This document shows, piece after piece, positions 35,369-43,113 of a DNA stretch of 51,483 nt (the stretch's first letter is position 1; each line of letters starts with the position of its first letter). The notes beneath the pieces were generated by a model that was not told the origin of the DNA, ran no database searches, and saw nothing but the letters and a program-made list of their open reading frames with translations. Location: the NCBI GenBank assembly GCA_029946105.1, contig JAQSDW010000070.1, positions 1 through 51,483 of the forward strand, in the 5' to 3' direction. The stretch comes from Reyranella sp. (GTDB taxonomy: Bacteria; Pseudomonadota; Alphaproteobacteria; Reyranellales; Reyranellaceae). The translations under genes and the position numbers were made by a program.

Positions 35369-35851
35369 CTACGACAGTTGCTCGTCCATCAGCTTGAGCG
35401 CTTCGGCCGCGAAAGCGCGCATGTTGGCGACGCGATCAGCCGAGCCGGTGCGCAAGGTGCGCGCGATGCTGCCTTTGGGGCCGACCACGGCCACGCAGGT
35501 GTGGCCTGCCGGATCGCCGTAGGAGTTGCCGGTCGGCCCTGACGCGCCGGTCTCGGCCAGGCCCCAGGTCGTCTTCAACCGCTCACGCACATGCTCGGCG
35601 GCCAGCAGCGCCCACGGCTCGGAGGAGGAGCGCACGCCGGCGCGTTTTTCGCGCGGGACAGCCAGGAAAGCATCACCCGCGGGGCGCGTATAAACCACGG
35701 CTCCGCCCATGAAGTAGGCCGAGGCGCCGGGCACCGAGAGCAGCAGGGCGGAGACGAGTCCGCCGGCCGAGGATTCGGACACGCCGACGGTTTCCTTACG
35801 GGCTTTCAGTTTCTCGCCGACTTTCTTGGCGAGCGGCAAAAGCGAATCCAT
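35369..35851 (-). CDS. CinA-family nicotinamide-nucleotide amidohydrolase (PncC type)
   Basis: Single-domain CinA C-terminal protein of 160 residues, a family that deamidates nicotinamide mononucleotide to recycle pyridine nucleotides. Family signatures: VGVSESSAGGLVSALLLSVPGAS near 22-44, FMGGAVVYT near 46-54, ETGASGPTGNSYGDPAGH near 99-116. The ATG at 35851 lies 4 bases after the DOPA-dioxygenase-like gene stop, so the two genes form one unit. A 5-bp hairpin (GCGTC/GACGC, 35350-35369) overlaps its stop. Confidence 0.9.
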   Translation of the reverse strand: MDSLLPLAKKVGEKLKARKETVGVSESSAGGLVSALLLSVPGASAYFMGGAVVYTRPAGDAFLAVPREKRAGVRSSSEPWALLAAEHVRERLKTTWGLAETGASGPTGNSYGDPAGHTCVAVVGPKGSIARTLRTGSADRVANMRAFAAEALKLMDEQLS

Positions 35852-35855
35852 CGGG

Positions 35856-36200
35856 TCAGTCCTTCTTGGTGAAGATGTCGAGCACCAGCGGCACTTGCTG
35901 GCCCATCCACATCGCACGGTCGCGGTGATCTTCGAGATCGTGCCCGGTGTTGGGATGGATGAACACCGTGAGGTCGCCGCGGTTGAGCGTCAACCACGAC
36001 AGCAGCGGCGCAAACTGTTCGTTCTTGAACGCGACCTGGTAGCTGAAGCGCGGATGCGGTCCGACGGGCCGTTCGTGAAAGCGGCCCATCTCGATGGGAA
36101 AGGCTTTTTCGATGCGCTCGCGCAGCGCCCAGGCGGCGTCGCGCGAGGCGGGGTCGAAGTAGACATGGGCATGCCAGTCGAGGATTTGAGGTGTGTTCAT
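35856..36200 (-). CDS. DOPA 4,5-dioxygenase family protein
   Basis: A 114-residue protein of the DOPA_dioxygen family, which includes fungal and bacterial enzymes that open catechol rings. Conserved His motifs WHAHVYFD near 9-16, GPHPRFSYQVAF near 47-58 and FIHPNTGHDLEDH near 80-92 supply the probable metal ligands. Most bacterial members have no proven substrate. The divergent acyl-CoA dehydrogenase gene starts 87 bases away. Cotranscribed with the CinA gene. Confidence 0.9.
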   Translation of the reverse strand: MNTPQILDWHAHVYFDPASRDAAWALRERIEKAFPIEMGRFHERPVGPHPRFSYQVAFKNEQFAPLLSWLTLNRGDLTVFIHPNTGHDLEDHRDRAMWMGQQVPLVLDIFTKKD

Positions 36201-36286
36201 GGGTCTAGCCTAGCACATCCCACGACCCGCCTGACGGAACCCAGAGCCGTTCCCCGATGCGGGCCGGCTTGCTAGGGTCGGCCATC

Positions 36287-37411
36287 ATGAACTTCGATTT
36301 TTCCGACGATCAGAAGCTGCTCAAGGAGCAGGTTCGCAAATTCCTCGCCGACAAGTGCCCGACCAAAGTGGTTCGGCGCGTGCTCGACGGCAACGAAACC
36401 CACGCCGACGATGTCTGGAAGGGCCTCGTCGACCTCGGCGTGCCCGGCCTCGGGATCGCCGAGGAATACGGCGGCTCGGGTCTCTCGCCGCTCGAAGTCT
36501 GCGTCGTTGCCGAGGAGATCGGCCGCGCGGCGGCACCCGTGCCGTTCGATACGTCCGTCGTGCTGGCGACCGAGGCGCTGAAGCTCGCGGGCTCCGACGC
36601 GCAGAAGAAGAAGTGGCTGACCGACCTCGCGTCGGGCAAGGCGATCGGCACGCTCGCCATCGCCGAGGGGCCGCAGCCACCCAAGCCGCGCAACGTCCGG
36701 ACGATGTTCGGTGGCGGTCGCGTCAACGGCAAGAAAGTGCCGGTGACCGACGGCGAGGCGGCAACCTTCGCGATCGTCCTGGCCAACACCGGCGGCGCCG
36801 GCGACCGCGCCTTGTCACTGGTGCTGGTCGACCTGAAACAGGCTGCGGTGTCGAAGAAGCGGGTCGATACGATCGATCCGGCGCGCAAGCACGCCGAACT
36901 CACCTTCAAGGATGCCTCGGCCGAGCTGCTGGGCGGCGAAGGCGAGGGCTGGCAGCTCCTCGAACGACTCTACGATGCGGCGGCGGTCTATTTCGCCTTC
37001 GCGCAGGTCGGCGGCGCCGAGGCTGCGATGTGGATGGCGCGCGACTATGCGCTGCAGCGCCAGGCCTTCGGCCGTGCCATCGGCTCTTACCAGGCGATCA
37101 AGCACAAGCTCGCCGACTGCTACGTCAAGCTCGAGCTTGCCCGCTCCAACGCCTACTACGGCGCGATGATGCTGACCGAGGGCGGCGCCGACCTCGCTGT
37201 CGCGGCCGCCGCGGCGCGCATCGCCGCCACCGAGGCCTACGATTTCGCCGCCAAGGAGAACATCCAGACCCACGGCGGCATCGGCTTCACCTGGGAGGCC
37301 GACACGCAGTTCCATTATCGCCGGTCGCGCCTGATGGCGCTGTCGATCGGCGGGCCGATGGCGTGGAAGGACAAGTTGGTCACCCGGCTCGAACAGAAGA
37401 ACGCGGCGTAG
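36287..37411 (+). CDS. acyl-CoA dehydrogenase, smaller subunit of a pair
   Basis: FAD-dependent acyl-CoA dehydrogenase family protein of 374 residues, starting MNFDFSDDQKLLKEQVRKF. The middle domain is divergent (TLAIAEGPQPPKPRN), and the C-terminal helix bundle has RQAFGRAIGSYQAIKHKLADCYVKLE in two pieces and THGGIGFTWEADTQFHYRRSR. The usual catalytic Glu region (YEGTxxI) reads LSIGGPMAWKD, so it lacks that base. Small partners in heteromeric dehydrogenases, such as ChsE1/ChsE2 of mycobacteria, look similar. The larger subunit gene follows after 12 bases. Confidence 0.9.
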   Translation: MNFDFSDDQKLLKEQVRKFLADKCPTKVVRRVLDGNETHADDVWKGLVDLGVPGLGIAEEYGGSGLSPLEVCVVAEEIGRAAAPVPFDTSVVLATEALKLAGSDAQKKKWLTDLASGKAIGTLAIAEGPQPPKPRNVRTMFGGGRVNGKKVPVTDGEAATFAIVLANTGGAGDRALSLVLVDLKQAAVSKKRVDTIDPARKHAELTFKDASAELLGGEGEGWQLLERLYDAAAVYFAFAQVGGAEAAMWMARDYALQRQAFGRAIGSYQAIKHKLADCYVKLELARSNAYYGAMMLTEGGADLAVAAAAARIAATEAYDFAAKENIQTHGGIGFTWEADTQFHYRRSRLMALSIGGPMAWKDKLVTRLEQKNAA

Positions 37412-37423
37412 GAGGAAACCACC

Positions 37424-38647
37424 ATGGACTTCAACGACACGCCCGAAGAAGCCGCCTTCCGCAAGGAAGTCCGGACCTGGCTCGACGCCAATGCCACCCA
37501 CAAGAGCGACGACAAGCAGAGCTTTCGCGCTCGCAACGACGATCCCGAGCTCCTGAAGAAAGCCAAGGCGTGGCAGGACAAGAAGGCCAAGGCGGGTTAC
37601 GCCCGCATCACCTGGCCCAAGGAATTTGGTGGCCGCGGCGCCTCGCCGATCCTGCAGGTGATCTACCAGCAGGAGGAGGCCAATTTTCTGGTGCCGCTCG
37701 GCTTCTTCGACATCGGCCTCGGCATGTGCATTCCCACCATGATGGCCTATGCCAAGCCCGAGCAGCTCGCGCGCTACGTGAAGCCGGCGCTGCATGGCCA
37801 GGAAGTATGGTGCCAGCTCTTCTCCGAGCCCGCCGCTGGCTCGGACGTGGCCGGCATCCGCACCAAGGCGGAAAAAGATGGTGACGGCTGGGTGATCAAC
37901 GGCCAGAAGGTCTGGACGTCGGGCGCGCACTATTGCGACTACGGCATCGTCATCACCCGCACCGATCCCAATGTGCCCAAGCACGCGGGCCTCACCATGT
38001 TCTTCCTCGACATGAAGACGCCGGGCGTGGAAGTGCGGCCGATCAAGCAGATCTCGGGCGGCGCCAATTTCAACGAGGTCTTCTTCACCGACGTGCGCAT
38101 TCCCGATAGCCAGCGGCTGGGCAAGGTGGGCGAGGGCTGGAAGGCGGCGCTCACGACGCTGATGAACGAGCGTCTCGCCGTCGGCCTGCCGTCGGGCGGT
38201 CTCGACATCGACGAGCTTATGGAACTTGCGCGCGACACCGACCTCGAGGATGGCCCCGCCATCCGCAACCAGCAGGTCCGCGGCAAGATCGCCGAATGGT
38301 ACGTGCAGCAGCAGGGGCTGAAGCTCACCCGCTACCGCACGCTGACGGCGCTTTCCAAGGGCCAGACGCCGGGACCGGAATCCTCGATCATCAAGATCGT
38401 GGCCGCTCCCAAGATGCAGGACATGGGTGCCTTCGCCATGGAGTTGATGGGCCACGCCGGCATCATGAAGGAGGACGTGCCGCATGCGGCCGGCTTCCAG
38501 GCGCAGTGGATCGGCGGCGCGGGCTTCCGCATCGCCGGCGGCACCGACGAGATCCTGCGCAACATCGTGGCCGAGCGGGTGCTGGGTCTTCCGGCGGACA
38601 TCCGCGTCGACAAGGATATTCCCTTTAGTCAGTTGGGGAAGAAGTAA
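37424..38647 (+). CDS. acyl-CoA dehydrogenase, larger subunit of a pair
   Basis: FAD-dependent acyl-CoA dehydrogenase of 407 residues with MDFNDTPEEAAFRKEVRTWL, the FAD-binding WCQLFSEPAAGSDVAGIRTKA and WVINGQKVWTSGAH. The MCAD-type catalytic position reads IAGGTDEILRN, with Gly in place of Glu. A Glu in LMNERLAVGLPSGG lies at the alternative base position used by isovaleryl-CoA dehydrogenase and the ChsE enzymes. It follows GGAGGAAACC. With the gene before it, it probably forms a mixed tetramer acting on a long, branched or steroid-type acyl chain (inference). Confidence 0.92.
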   Translation: MDFNDTPEEAAFRKEVRTWLDANATHKSDDKQSFRARNDDPELLKKAKAWQDKKAKAGYARITWPKEFGGRGASPILQVIYQQEEANFLVPLGFFDIGLGMCIPTMMAYAKPEQLARYVKPALHGQEVWCQLFSEPAAGSDVAGIRTKAEKDGDGWVINGQKVWTSGAHYCDYGIVITRTDPNVPKHAGLTMFFLDMKTPGVEVRPIKQISGGANFNEVFFTDVRIPDSQRLGKVGEGWKAALTTLMNERLAVGLPSGGLDIDELMELARDTDLEDGPAIRNQQVRGKIAEWYVQQQGLKLTRYRTLTALSKGQTPGPESSIIKIVAAPKMQDMGAFAMELMGHAGIMKEDVPHAAGFQAQWIGGAGFRIAGGTDEILRNIVAERVLGLPADIRVDKDIPFSQLGKK

Positions 38648-38681
38648 GCGTCCTTAGCGATTCTGAACCGCGCGGGCTTTC

Positions 38682-38699
38682 GCGCTTGATTACAAGCGC
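38682..38699. repeat. third copy of the intergenic palindrome
   Basis: GCGCTTGATTACAAGCGC: stem GCGCTTG/CAAGCGC, loop ATTA. Its reverse complement core CGCTTGTAATCAAGCG matches the copy at 30743 at 15 of 16 bases. A second hairpin AGCGCC/GGCGCT (38711-38728) follows and overlaps the stop of the Bug gene. Both lie in the 79-base gap between convergent genes and may end transcription from both sides. Confidence 0.7.
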
Positions 38700-38726
38700 T
38701 GCCGCCCGCCAGCGCCTATGAAGGCG

Positions 38727-39695
38727 CTACCGCATCTTCAACGCCCATTCTGTATACTTCTTCGCCTGGGCCTGGGTGTCGGCGTAGTACTTGGCGTACT
38801 CGGCACCGACCATGGGCTTCAGCGCCAGGCCGACGGCATCCATCTTCTGCTGCATCTCGGGGCTCTTGATCGCTTTCAGGAAGGCGGTCTCGATCACCTT
38901 CACGATGTCGGCCGGCGTGCCCTTGGGCGCACCGACACCGCGCGTCGAGGACGAGATCACCGTGGTGTAGCCCAGGTCCTTGGTGGTCGGCACATCGGGC
39001 AGGAACTTGGAGCGCTCGGTGTCGGTGACCGCAAGGCCGCGAACCTCGCCGGACTGGACACGCTTGAAGACGCTGCCGACGTTGTCGAAGGCCACGTCGA
39101 CGTGGCCGCCCAGGACGCCCGCGAGCTGCTGGGTGCCGCTGTCGAAGTGGACGATGCGGAACTCGACCTTGGCCGCCTCCTGCAGCATCAGGATGGCCAG
39201 ATGATCGTCGCTCAGGATGCCGGTGGTGCAGGCGCTGAGCTTGCCCGGCGCCTTCTTGGCCGCGTCGATCAGGTCGGCCAGCGTCTTGTAGGGGCTGTCG
39301 CCCTTGACCCAGATCAGGCCGGGATCGAGCACTTGGTTGATGATGGGAATGAAGCTGTCGACGTTGAACATCGCCTTGCGTTCGGGGTCGAGGATGATGG
39401 TGTTCACGGCGGGCAGATTGAGGAAGCCCAGCGTGTAGCCGTCGGGCTTGGCGCGCGCGACTTCGGTGAAGCCGATCTGGCCCCCGGCGCCCGCCTTGTT
39501 GACCACGGTGATCGGCTGGCCGAGGTCCTTTTCGGCGGCGGCGGCGAGGATGCGCGCCCCGATGTCGGTGCTGCCGCCGGGGGCAAAGGCCACGACGAGC
39601 TGCACGGCGCGGCGTGGATAATTCTGGGCGACGGCGGGACTTGCGACGGTGACAGCTGCCGAGGCGGCGAGCAGGGTGCGGCGACGAATGAGCAT
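38727..39695 (-). CDS. tctC: TTT periplasmic receptor (TctC/Bug)
   Basis: Periplasmic solute receptor of 322 residues. A leader (MLIRRRTLLAASAAVTVASPAVA, cleavage about 23) starts with two Arg pairs, then come YPRRAVQLVVAFAPGGSTDI, ITVVNKAGAGGQIGFTEVA, PDGYTLGFLNLP and the second-lobe AGVLGGHVDVAFDN. It is encoded 33 bases after the tctA stop and completes a full tctB-tctA-tctC operon. AAGGAAGGAAAG precedes the ATG. The substrate is probably a di- or tricarboxylate or aromatic acid. Confidence 0.93.
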   Translation of the reverse strand: MLIRRRTLLAASAAVTVASPAVAQNYPRRAVQLVVAFAPGGSTDIGARILAAAAEKDLGQPITVVNKAGAGGQIGFTEVARAKPDGYTLGFLNLPAVNTIILDPERKAMFNVDSFIPIINQVLDPGLIWVKGDSPYKTLADLIDAAKKAPGKLSACTTGILSDDHLAILMLQEAAKVEFRIVHFDSGTQQLAGVLGGHVDVAFDNVGSVFKRVQSGEVRGLAVTDTERSKFLPDVPTTKDLGYTTVISSSTRGVGAPKGTPADIVKVIETAFLKAIKSPEMQQKMDAVGLALKPMVGAEYAKYYADTQAQAKKYTEWALKMR

Positions 39696-39728
39696 CTTTC
39701 TTTCCTTCCTTTTTGCGTATTCGACTGT

Positions 39729-41228
39729 TTATTCGCTATCGCCTTCCCGGAGCGGGGCGAGCGAGCGCGGCTTGAACAAGAGAAAGCCGACCACGATCAC
39801 GGGCACGGCGAGCAGCGTGAGCGCCACCGGCCGGTCGAGGAAGATGGCGAAGCTGCCGCCGGAGATCTCCAGCGTCGTGCGCAGCGATTTCTCCATCATC
39901 GGACCCAGGATCAGCGCCAGGATGGCCGGCGCGATCGGGAAGTCGAGCTTGCGCAGCAGGTAGCCCAGGATGCCGAAGCCCAGCATGACCCAGACATCGA
40001 ACAGGCTCTGCTTCAGCCCATAGGCGCCGATCACGCAGAAGATCAGCACGCCGGCGCACATGTAGCTGAAGGGGATCTTGAGCAGCTTGGCCCACAGGCC
40101 GACCAGCGGCAGGTTGAGGATCAGCAACAGCACGTTGCCGACGAAGAAGCTCGCGATCACCGTCCAGACCAGCGCCGGCTGCTCCTGGAACAGGAAGGGG
40201 CCCGGCGTGATGCCGTTGATGATGAAGGCGCCCATCAGCACCGCGATGGTGGGCGAGCTCGGGATGCCGAGCGCCAACAGCGGCACCATGGCAGCATTGG
40301 CATAGGCGTTGTTGGCGGTCTCGGCCGAGGCCACGCCCTCGATCGCGCCCTTGCCGAAGCGTTCCGGCGTCTTGGAGACGCGCTTTTCCAGCACGTAGGC
40401 CATGAAGGTCGGCACGATGGCGCCAACCCCCGGGATCAGGCCCAGCACGAAGCCGACGACGGTGCCGCGGCCGATCGCGCCCACCGACTGTTTGCATTCC
40501 GCAGCCGTCGGCATCCAGCTCTTGAGCTCCGCCTCAACCATATGGGTCTGGCGCTTCTCCGCCGCGAGCAGCAGCTCGGCCACGCCGAACAGGCCCATGA
40601 CGACCGGGATGAAGCCGATGCCGTCGTAGAGTTCCTCGACGCCGAAGGTGAAGCGCGGCGCGCCACGCACCGGATCGACACCGACCAGGGCGAACAGCAG
40701 GCCGATCACCGTCATCAGCAGCGCTGCCATCATGTTGTTGCCGGCAAGGCCCACGACCAGGCAGAGGCCCGCGACCATGAGGGCGAAGAACTCGGCCGGC
40801 CCGAACTTCAGCGCCAGCGAGGCGAGCGGCATGGCGACGACGACCAGCGCCACCGTGGCCAGCGTGCCGCCGACGAAGGAGCCAATCGCGGCGATCCCCA
40901 GCGCCGATCCGGCGCGACCCTGGCGGGCCATCTGATGGCCGTCGATACAGGTCACGACCGAGGCCGCCTCGCCCGGCACGTTGATCAGCACCGATGTAAT
41001 CGTGCCGCCGTACATCGCGCCGTAGTAGATGGCGCTCAGCATGATGATGGCGCCGGTGGCGTCGAGGCTGAAGGTGAGCGGGATCAGGATCGCCGTGCCG
41101 GCTGCCGGTCCGAGGCCGGGCAATACACCGATCAGTGTGCCGAGCACGCATCCTGCCAGGGCAAACAGCAGGTACTTGACCGAGAGAGCCGCGGCGAAAC
41201 CCGCGAGTAGATGGTGGAGCGAGTCCAT
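39729..41228 (-). CDS. tctA: TTT large permease (TctA)
   Basis: Large membrane subunit of the tripartite tricarboxylate transporter, 499 residues with about twelve hydrophobic spans. Family hallmarks: GTLIGVLPGLGPAAGTAILIPLTF near 33-56, YGAMYGGTITSVLINVPGEAASV near 77-99, CIDGHQMARQGRAGSALGIAA and the second-repeat GFVLGLIPGVGAIVPTFMAY with SAETANNAYANAAMVPLLALGIP. The ATG at 41228 is 4 bases after the tctB stop. Upstream in-frame starts fall inside tctB. Confidence 0.95.
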   Translation of the reverse strand: MDSLHHLLAGFAAALSVKYLLFALAGCVLGTLIGVLPGLGPAAGTAILIPLTFSLDATGAIIMLSAIYYGAMYGGTITSVLINVPGEAASVVTCIDGHQMARQGRAGSALGIAAIGSFVGGTLATVALVVVAMPLASLALKFGPAEFFALMVAGLCLVVGLAGNNMMAALLMTVIGLLFALVGVDPVRGAPRFTFGVEELYDGIGFIPVVMGLFGVAELLLAAEKRQTHMVEAELKSWMPTAAECKQSVGAIGRGTVVGFVLGLIPGVGAIVPTFMAYVLEKRVSKTPERFGKGAIEGVASAETANNAYANAAMVPLLALGIPSSPTIAVLMGAFIINGITPGPFLFQEQPALVWTVIASFFVGNVLLLILNLPLVGLWAKLLKIPFSYMCAGVLIFCVIGAYGLKQSLFDVWVMLGFGILGYLLRKLDFPIAPAILALILGPMMEKSLRTTLEISGGSFAIFLDRPVALTLLAVPVIVVGFLLFKPRSLAPLREGDSE

Positions 41229-41232
41229 GGGC

Positions 41233-41700
41233 CTAGTTCCAGATCCGGCCATCCGGCAGGAGCACATCCAGCCAGTGGGTGAAGACGTAATAGACGCCGA
41301 AGCTGCCGCCGACGGCAAACAGCGCGATCACCCACCAGCGCCGCTCGCCGAGCGCGATCACCAGGGCGGCATTGAACACCAGCATGGCGAGGCGGAAACC
41401 CACGACCTCCATCGCCGCCGCTGCGGCAGCCATCAGGAGGACGATGGCGAGCCAGCGCATGCCGCCGGCGCCGTATGGCAGGATGCGGACCTCTTCGTCT
41501 GTCGCAGGAGTGGCGGGCTCGCGGAAGGTGGTGAAGAGAAGGCCAAGTGCCAGGACCACGCCGAACAGCGCCAGCCAGAACGGAAAGAAGCCCGGGCCGG
41601 GGCCCAGACGATCTGTCAGTGACAGCAGCAAGGACTGCCAGACTGCAAACAGGCAGAACGCCAGCATGGCGCCCGTCGCGATCAGTCGACCCTGGCGCAT
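41233..41700 (-). CDS. tctB: TTT small permease (TctB)
   Basis: Small membrane subunit of the TTT transporter, 155 residues, four hydrophobic spans starting LIATGAMLAFCLFAVWQSLLL, with the family block RLGPGPGFFPFWLALFGVVLALGLLF near 31-56. First gene of the tctBAC operon; AGGGAGG lies 8 bases before the ATG. Confidence 0.92.
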   Translation of the reverse strand: MRQGRLIATGAMLAFCLFAVWQSLLLSLTDRLGPGPGFFPFWLALFGVVLALGLLFTTFREPATPATDEEVRILPYGAGGMRWLAIVLLMAAAAAAMEVVGFRLAMLVFNAALVIALGERRWWVIALFAVGGSFGVYYVFTHWLDVLLPDGRIWN

Positions 41701-41743
41701 GCCCGTCGACCCTCCCTATATTTCTTTTCTTGTTCTGGAGTGC

Positions 41744-41771
41744 AGCATAGCTGCAAACGAAGCGCGTGCAA
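41744..41771 (-). promoter_or_regulatory. candidate sigma-70 promoter for tctBAC
   Basis: On the minus strand TTGCAC (-35) and TATGCT (-10) are 16 bases apart, about 43 bases before the tctB ATG. The -10 lies in the small palindrome GCAGCATAGCTGC (41742-41754), a possible operator. The region is shared with the divergent SDR gene. Confidence 0.4.
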
Positions 41772-41797
41772 ATCTGTGGTGGATCGGGAGGAAGAGA

Positions 41798-42601
41798 ATG
41801 AACAGGCTGGACGGCAAGGTCGCATTTCTGTCAGGCGCCGCGCGCGGCATCGGCGGTGAAAGCGCGAAACTGATGGCAAGTGTCGGCGCCAAGGTGGCGA
41901 TCGGCGACGTGCTGGAAGAGCGTGGCCGCCAGACCGTGCGCGAGATCGAGGCTTCGGGCGGGCAGGCGCTGTTCGTGCCGCTCGATGTCACCAAGGAGGA
42001 GAGCTGGGCCGCGGCGATGGACGCAACGGTGAAGAAGTTCGGCGGCCTCGACATCCTGGTGAACAATGCCGGCATCTTCGTCGGCAAGGGCGTCGAGGAT
42101 GCCTCAATGGACGACTGGCACCGGCTGGTCGCCGTCAACCTGACGGGCGTGGTCCTGGGCACGCGGGCAGCGTTGCCTCACCTCAAGACGAGCGCCAGAC
42201 AAAGCGCTCATGGTTCGGCGATCGTCAATCTGGCTTCGATCGCGGGCCTGGTGGGCTCGCAGCTTGATCCACTCTATTCGCTGACCAAGGGCGGCGTGAC
42301 GCTCTTCACCAAGTCGACGGCGCTGGAATTCGGCCGCAAGGGCTACAGGATCCGCGTCAACTCCATCCATCCCGGCCTGATCGAGACCGACATGGGCCAG
42401 CAGACCTTTGTGATGCGCGCCAAGCAGGTCGGCACCAACGATACGGAGAGGGCACGTGAGGCGACGCTCGCGCTGCACCCGATCGGCCGGCTGGGTCAGG
42501 CGACCGACATCGCCAAGGGCATCGTCTTCCTGGCCTCGGATGACGCGGGCTTCATGACGGGCGCGGGCCTTGTCGTCGATGGCGGCTGGACCGCTCACTA
42601 G
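41798..42601 (+). CDS. short-chain dehydrogenase/reductase
   Basis: Classical SDR, 267 residues: SGAARGIGGESA near 11-22, NNAGIF near 89-94, catalytic Ser in LASIAGLVG near 144-152, YSLTK (Tyr/Lys) near 161-165 and FMTGAGLVVDGGW near the end. An Asp in IGDVLEER favours NAD. A strong GGGAGGAAGAG ribosome site precedes the ATG. It is divergent from tctBAC. The neighbour suggests it may oxidise an imported hydroxy-acid (inference). Confidence 0.94.
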   Translation: MNRLDGKVAFLSGAARGIGGESAKLMASVGAKVAIGDVLEERGRQTVREIEASGGQALFVPLDVTKEESWAAAMDATVKKFGGLDILVNNAGIFVGKGVEDASMDDWHRLVAVNLTGVVLGTRAALPHLKTSARQSAHGSAIVNLASIAGLVGSQLDPLYSLTKGGVTLFTKSTALEFGRKGYRIRVNSIHPGLIETDMGQQTFVMRAKQVGTNDTERAREATLALHPIGRLGQATDIAKGIVFLASDDAGFMTGAGLVVDGGWTAH

Positions 42602-42625
42602 GGTGCAGTCCAAGGGCCGCTCTTG

Positions 42626-43084
42626 TCAGAAGATCCCGGCGGCGAGACCGGCGGCCATGGCTGCGCCCAGTTCTTCGCACTGGTCGACGAAGGCTGGCTG
42701 CCAGGCGCCCTTGCAGATCAGCGGCTCCTGTACGGCGCGCCAGCGCAGGCCGGTCGTGATCGTCTCGACGCCGCGGCGGGTTCCCGTGCCGTCGCTGCCG
42801 GCGCGGATGTAGAGCGCGTAGGGCAGGCCTTGGGTCTTCTCGAGGCAGGGGTTGTAGTTGCGGTCGAAGAAGTCCTTCAGGGCGCCGCTCATGTAGCCCA
42901 GGTTCTCGGTCGTCCCCAGGATGATCGCCTGCGCCGCCAGCACGTCCTCCGGGCCGGCTTGAAGCGGCGCCAAGACCCGGACATCGAGGTCCGTTTCGCT
43001 CCGCGCGCCGCGCTCGACGGCCCCCCGCAGCGCAAGCGTGTTGTCCGATGGGGCGTGGGCCACGATCAGCAGGCGTTTCGACAT
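42626..43084 (-). CDS. flavodoxin-fold NAD(P)H-dependent oxidoreductase
   Basis: Flavodoxin-like protein of 152 residues. The FMN phosphate loop reads VAHAPSDNTLALRGAV near 8-23 and the second flavin contact is LGTTENLGYMSGALKDFFDRN near 56-76, typical of small NADPH:FMN reductases (WrbA/SsuE-like fold). The ATG is 29 bases from the divergent carboxylase start. A role in reducing a quinone or flavin is likely but unproven. Confidence 0.85.
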   Translation of the reverse strand: MSKRLLIVAHAPSDNTLALRGAVERGARSETDLDVRVLAPLQAGPEDVLAAQAIILGTTENLGYMSGALKDFFDRNYNPCLEKTQGLPYALYIRAGSDGTGTRRGVETITTGLRWRAVQEPLICKGAWQPAFVDQCEELGAAMAAGLAAGIF

Positions 43085-43113
43085 CCCCCGATTTTAACCC
43101 GATACTCCGTGCC

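Noticed and set aside
33788-35393. GCTCGTCCATCAGC found at 33801 and 35380, with a minus-strand tail at 33788-33888 that reads like a protein end (VLMDEQPS and stop)
   Set aside because: A 14-base match in 51 kb of GC-rich DNA is expected by chance several times, and the tail has no ribosome site or conserved body. Not enough for a pseudogene call.
38718-41210. Long plus-strand open frame opposite tctC and tctA, rich in Gln, His and Asp
   Set aside because: Its composition is that of an antisense shadow, and the minus strand holds clear transporter genes with ribosome sites.
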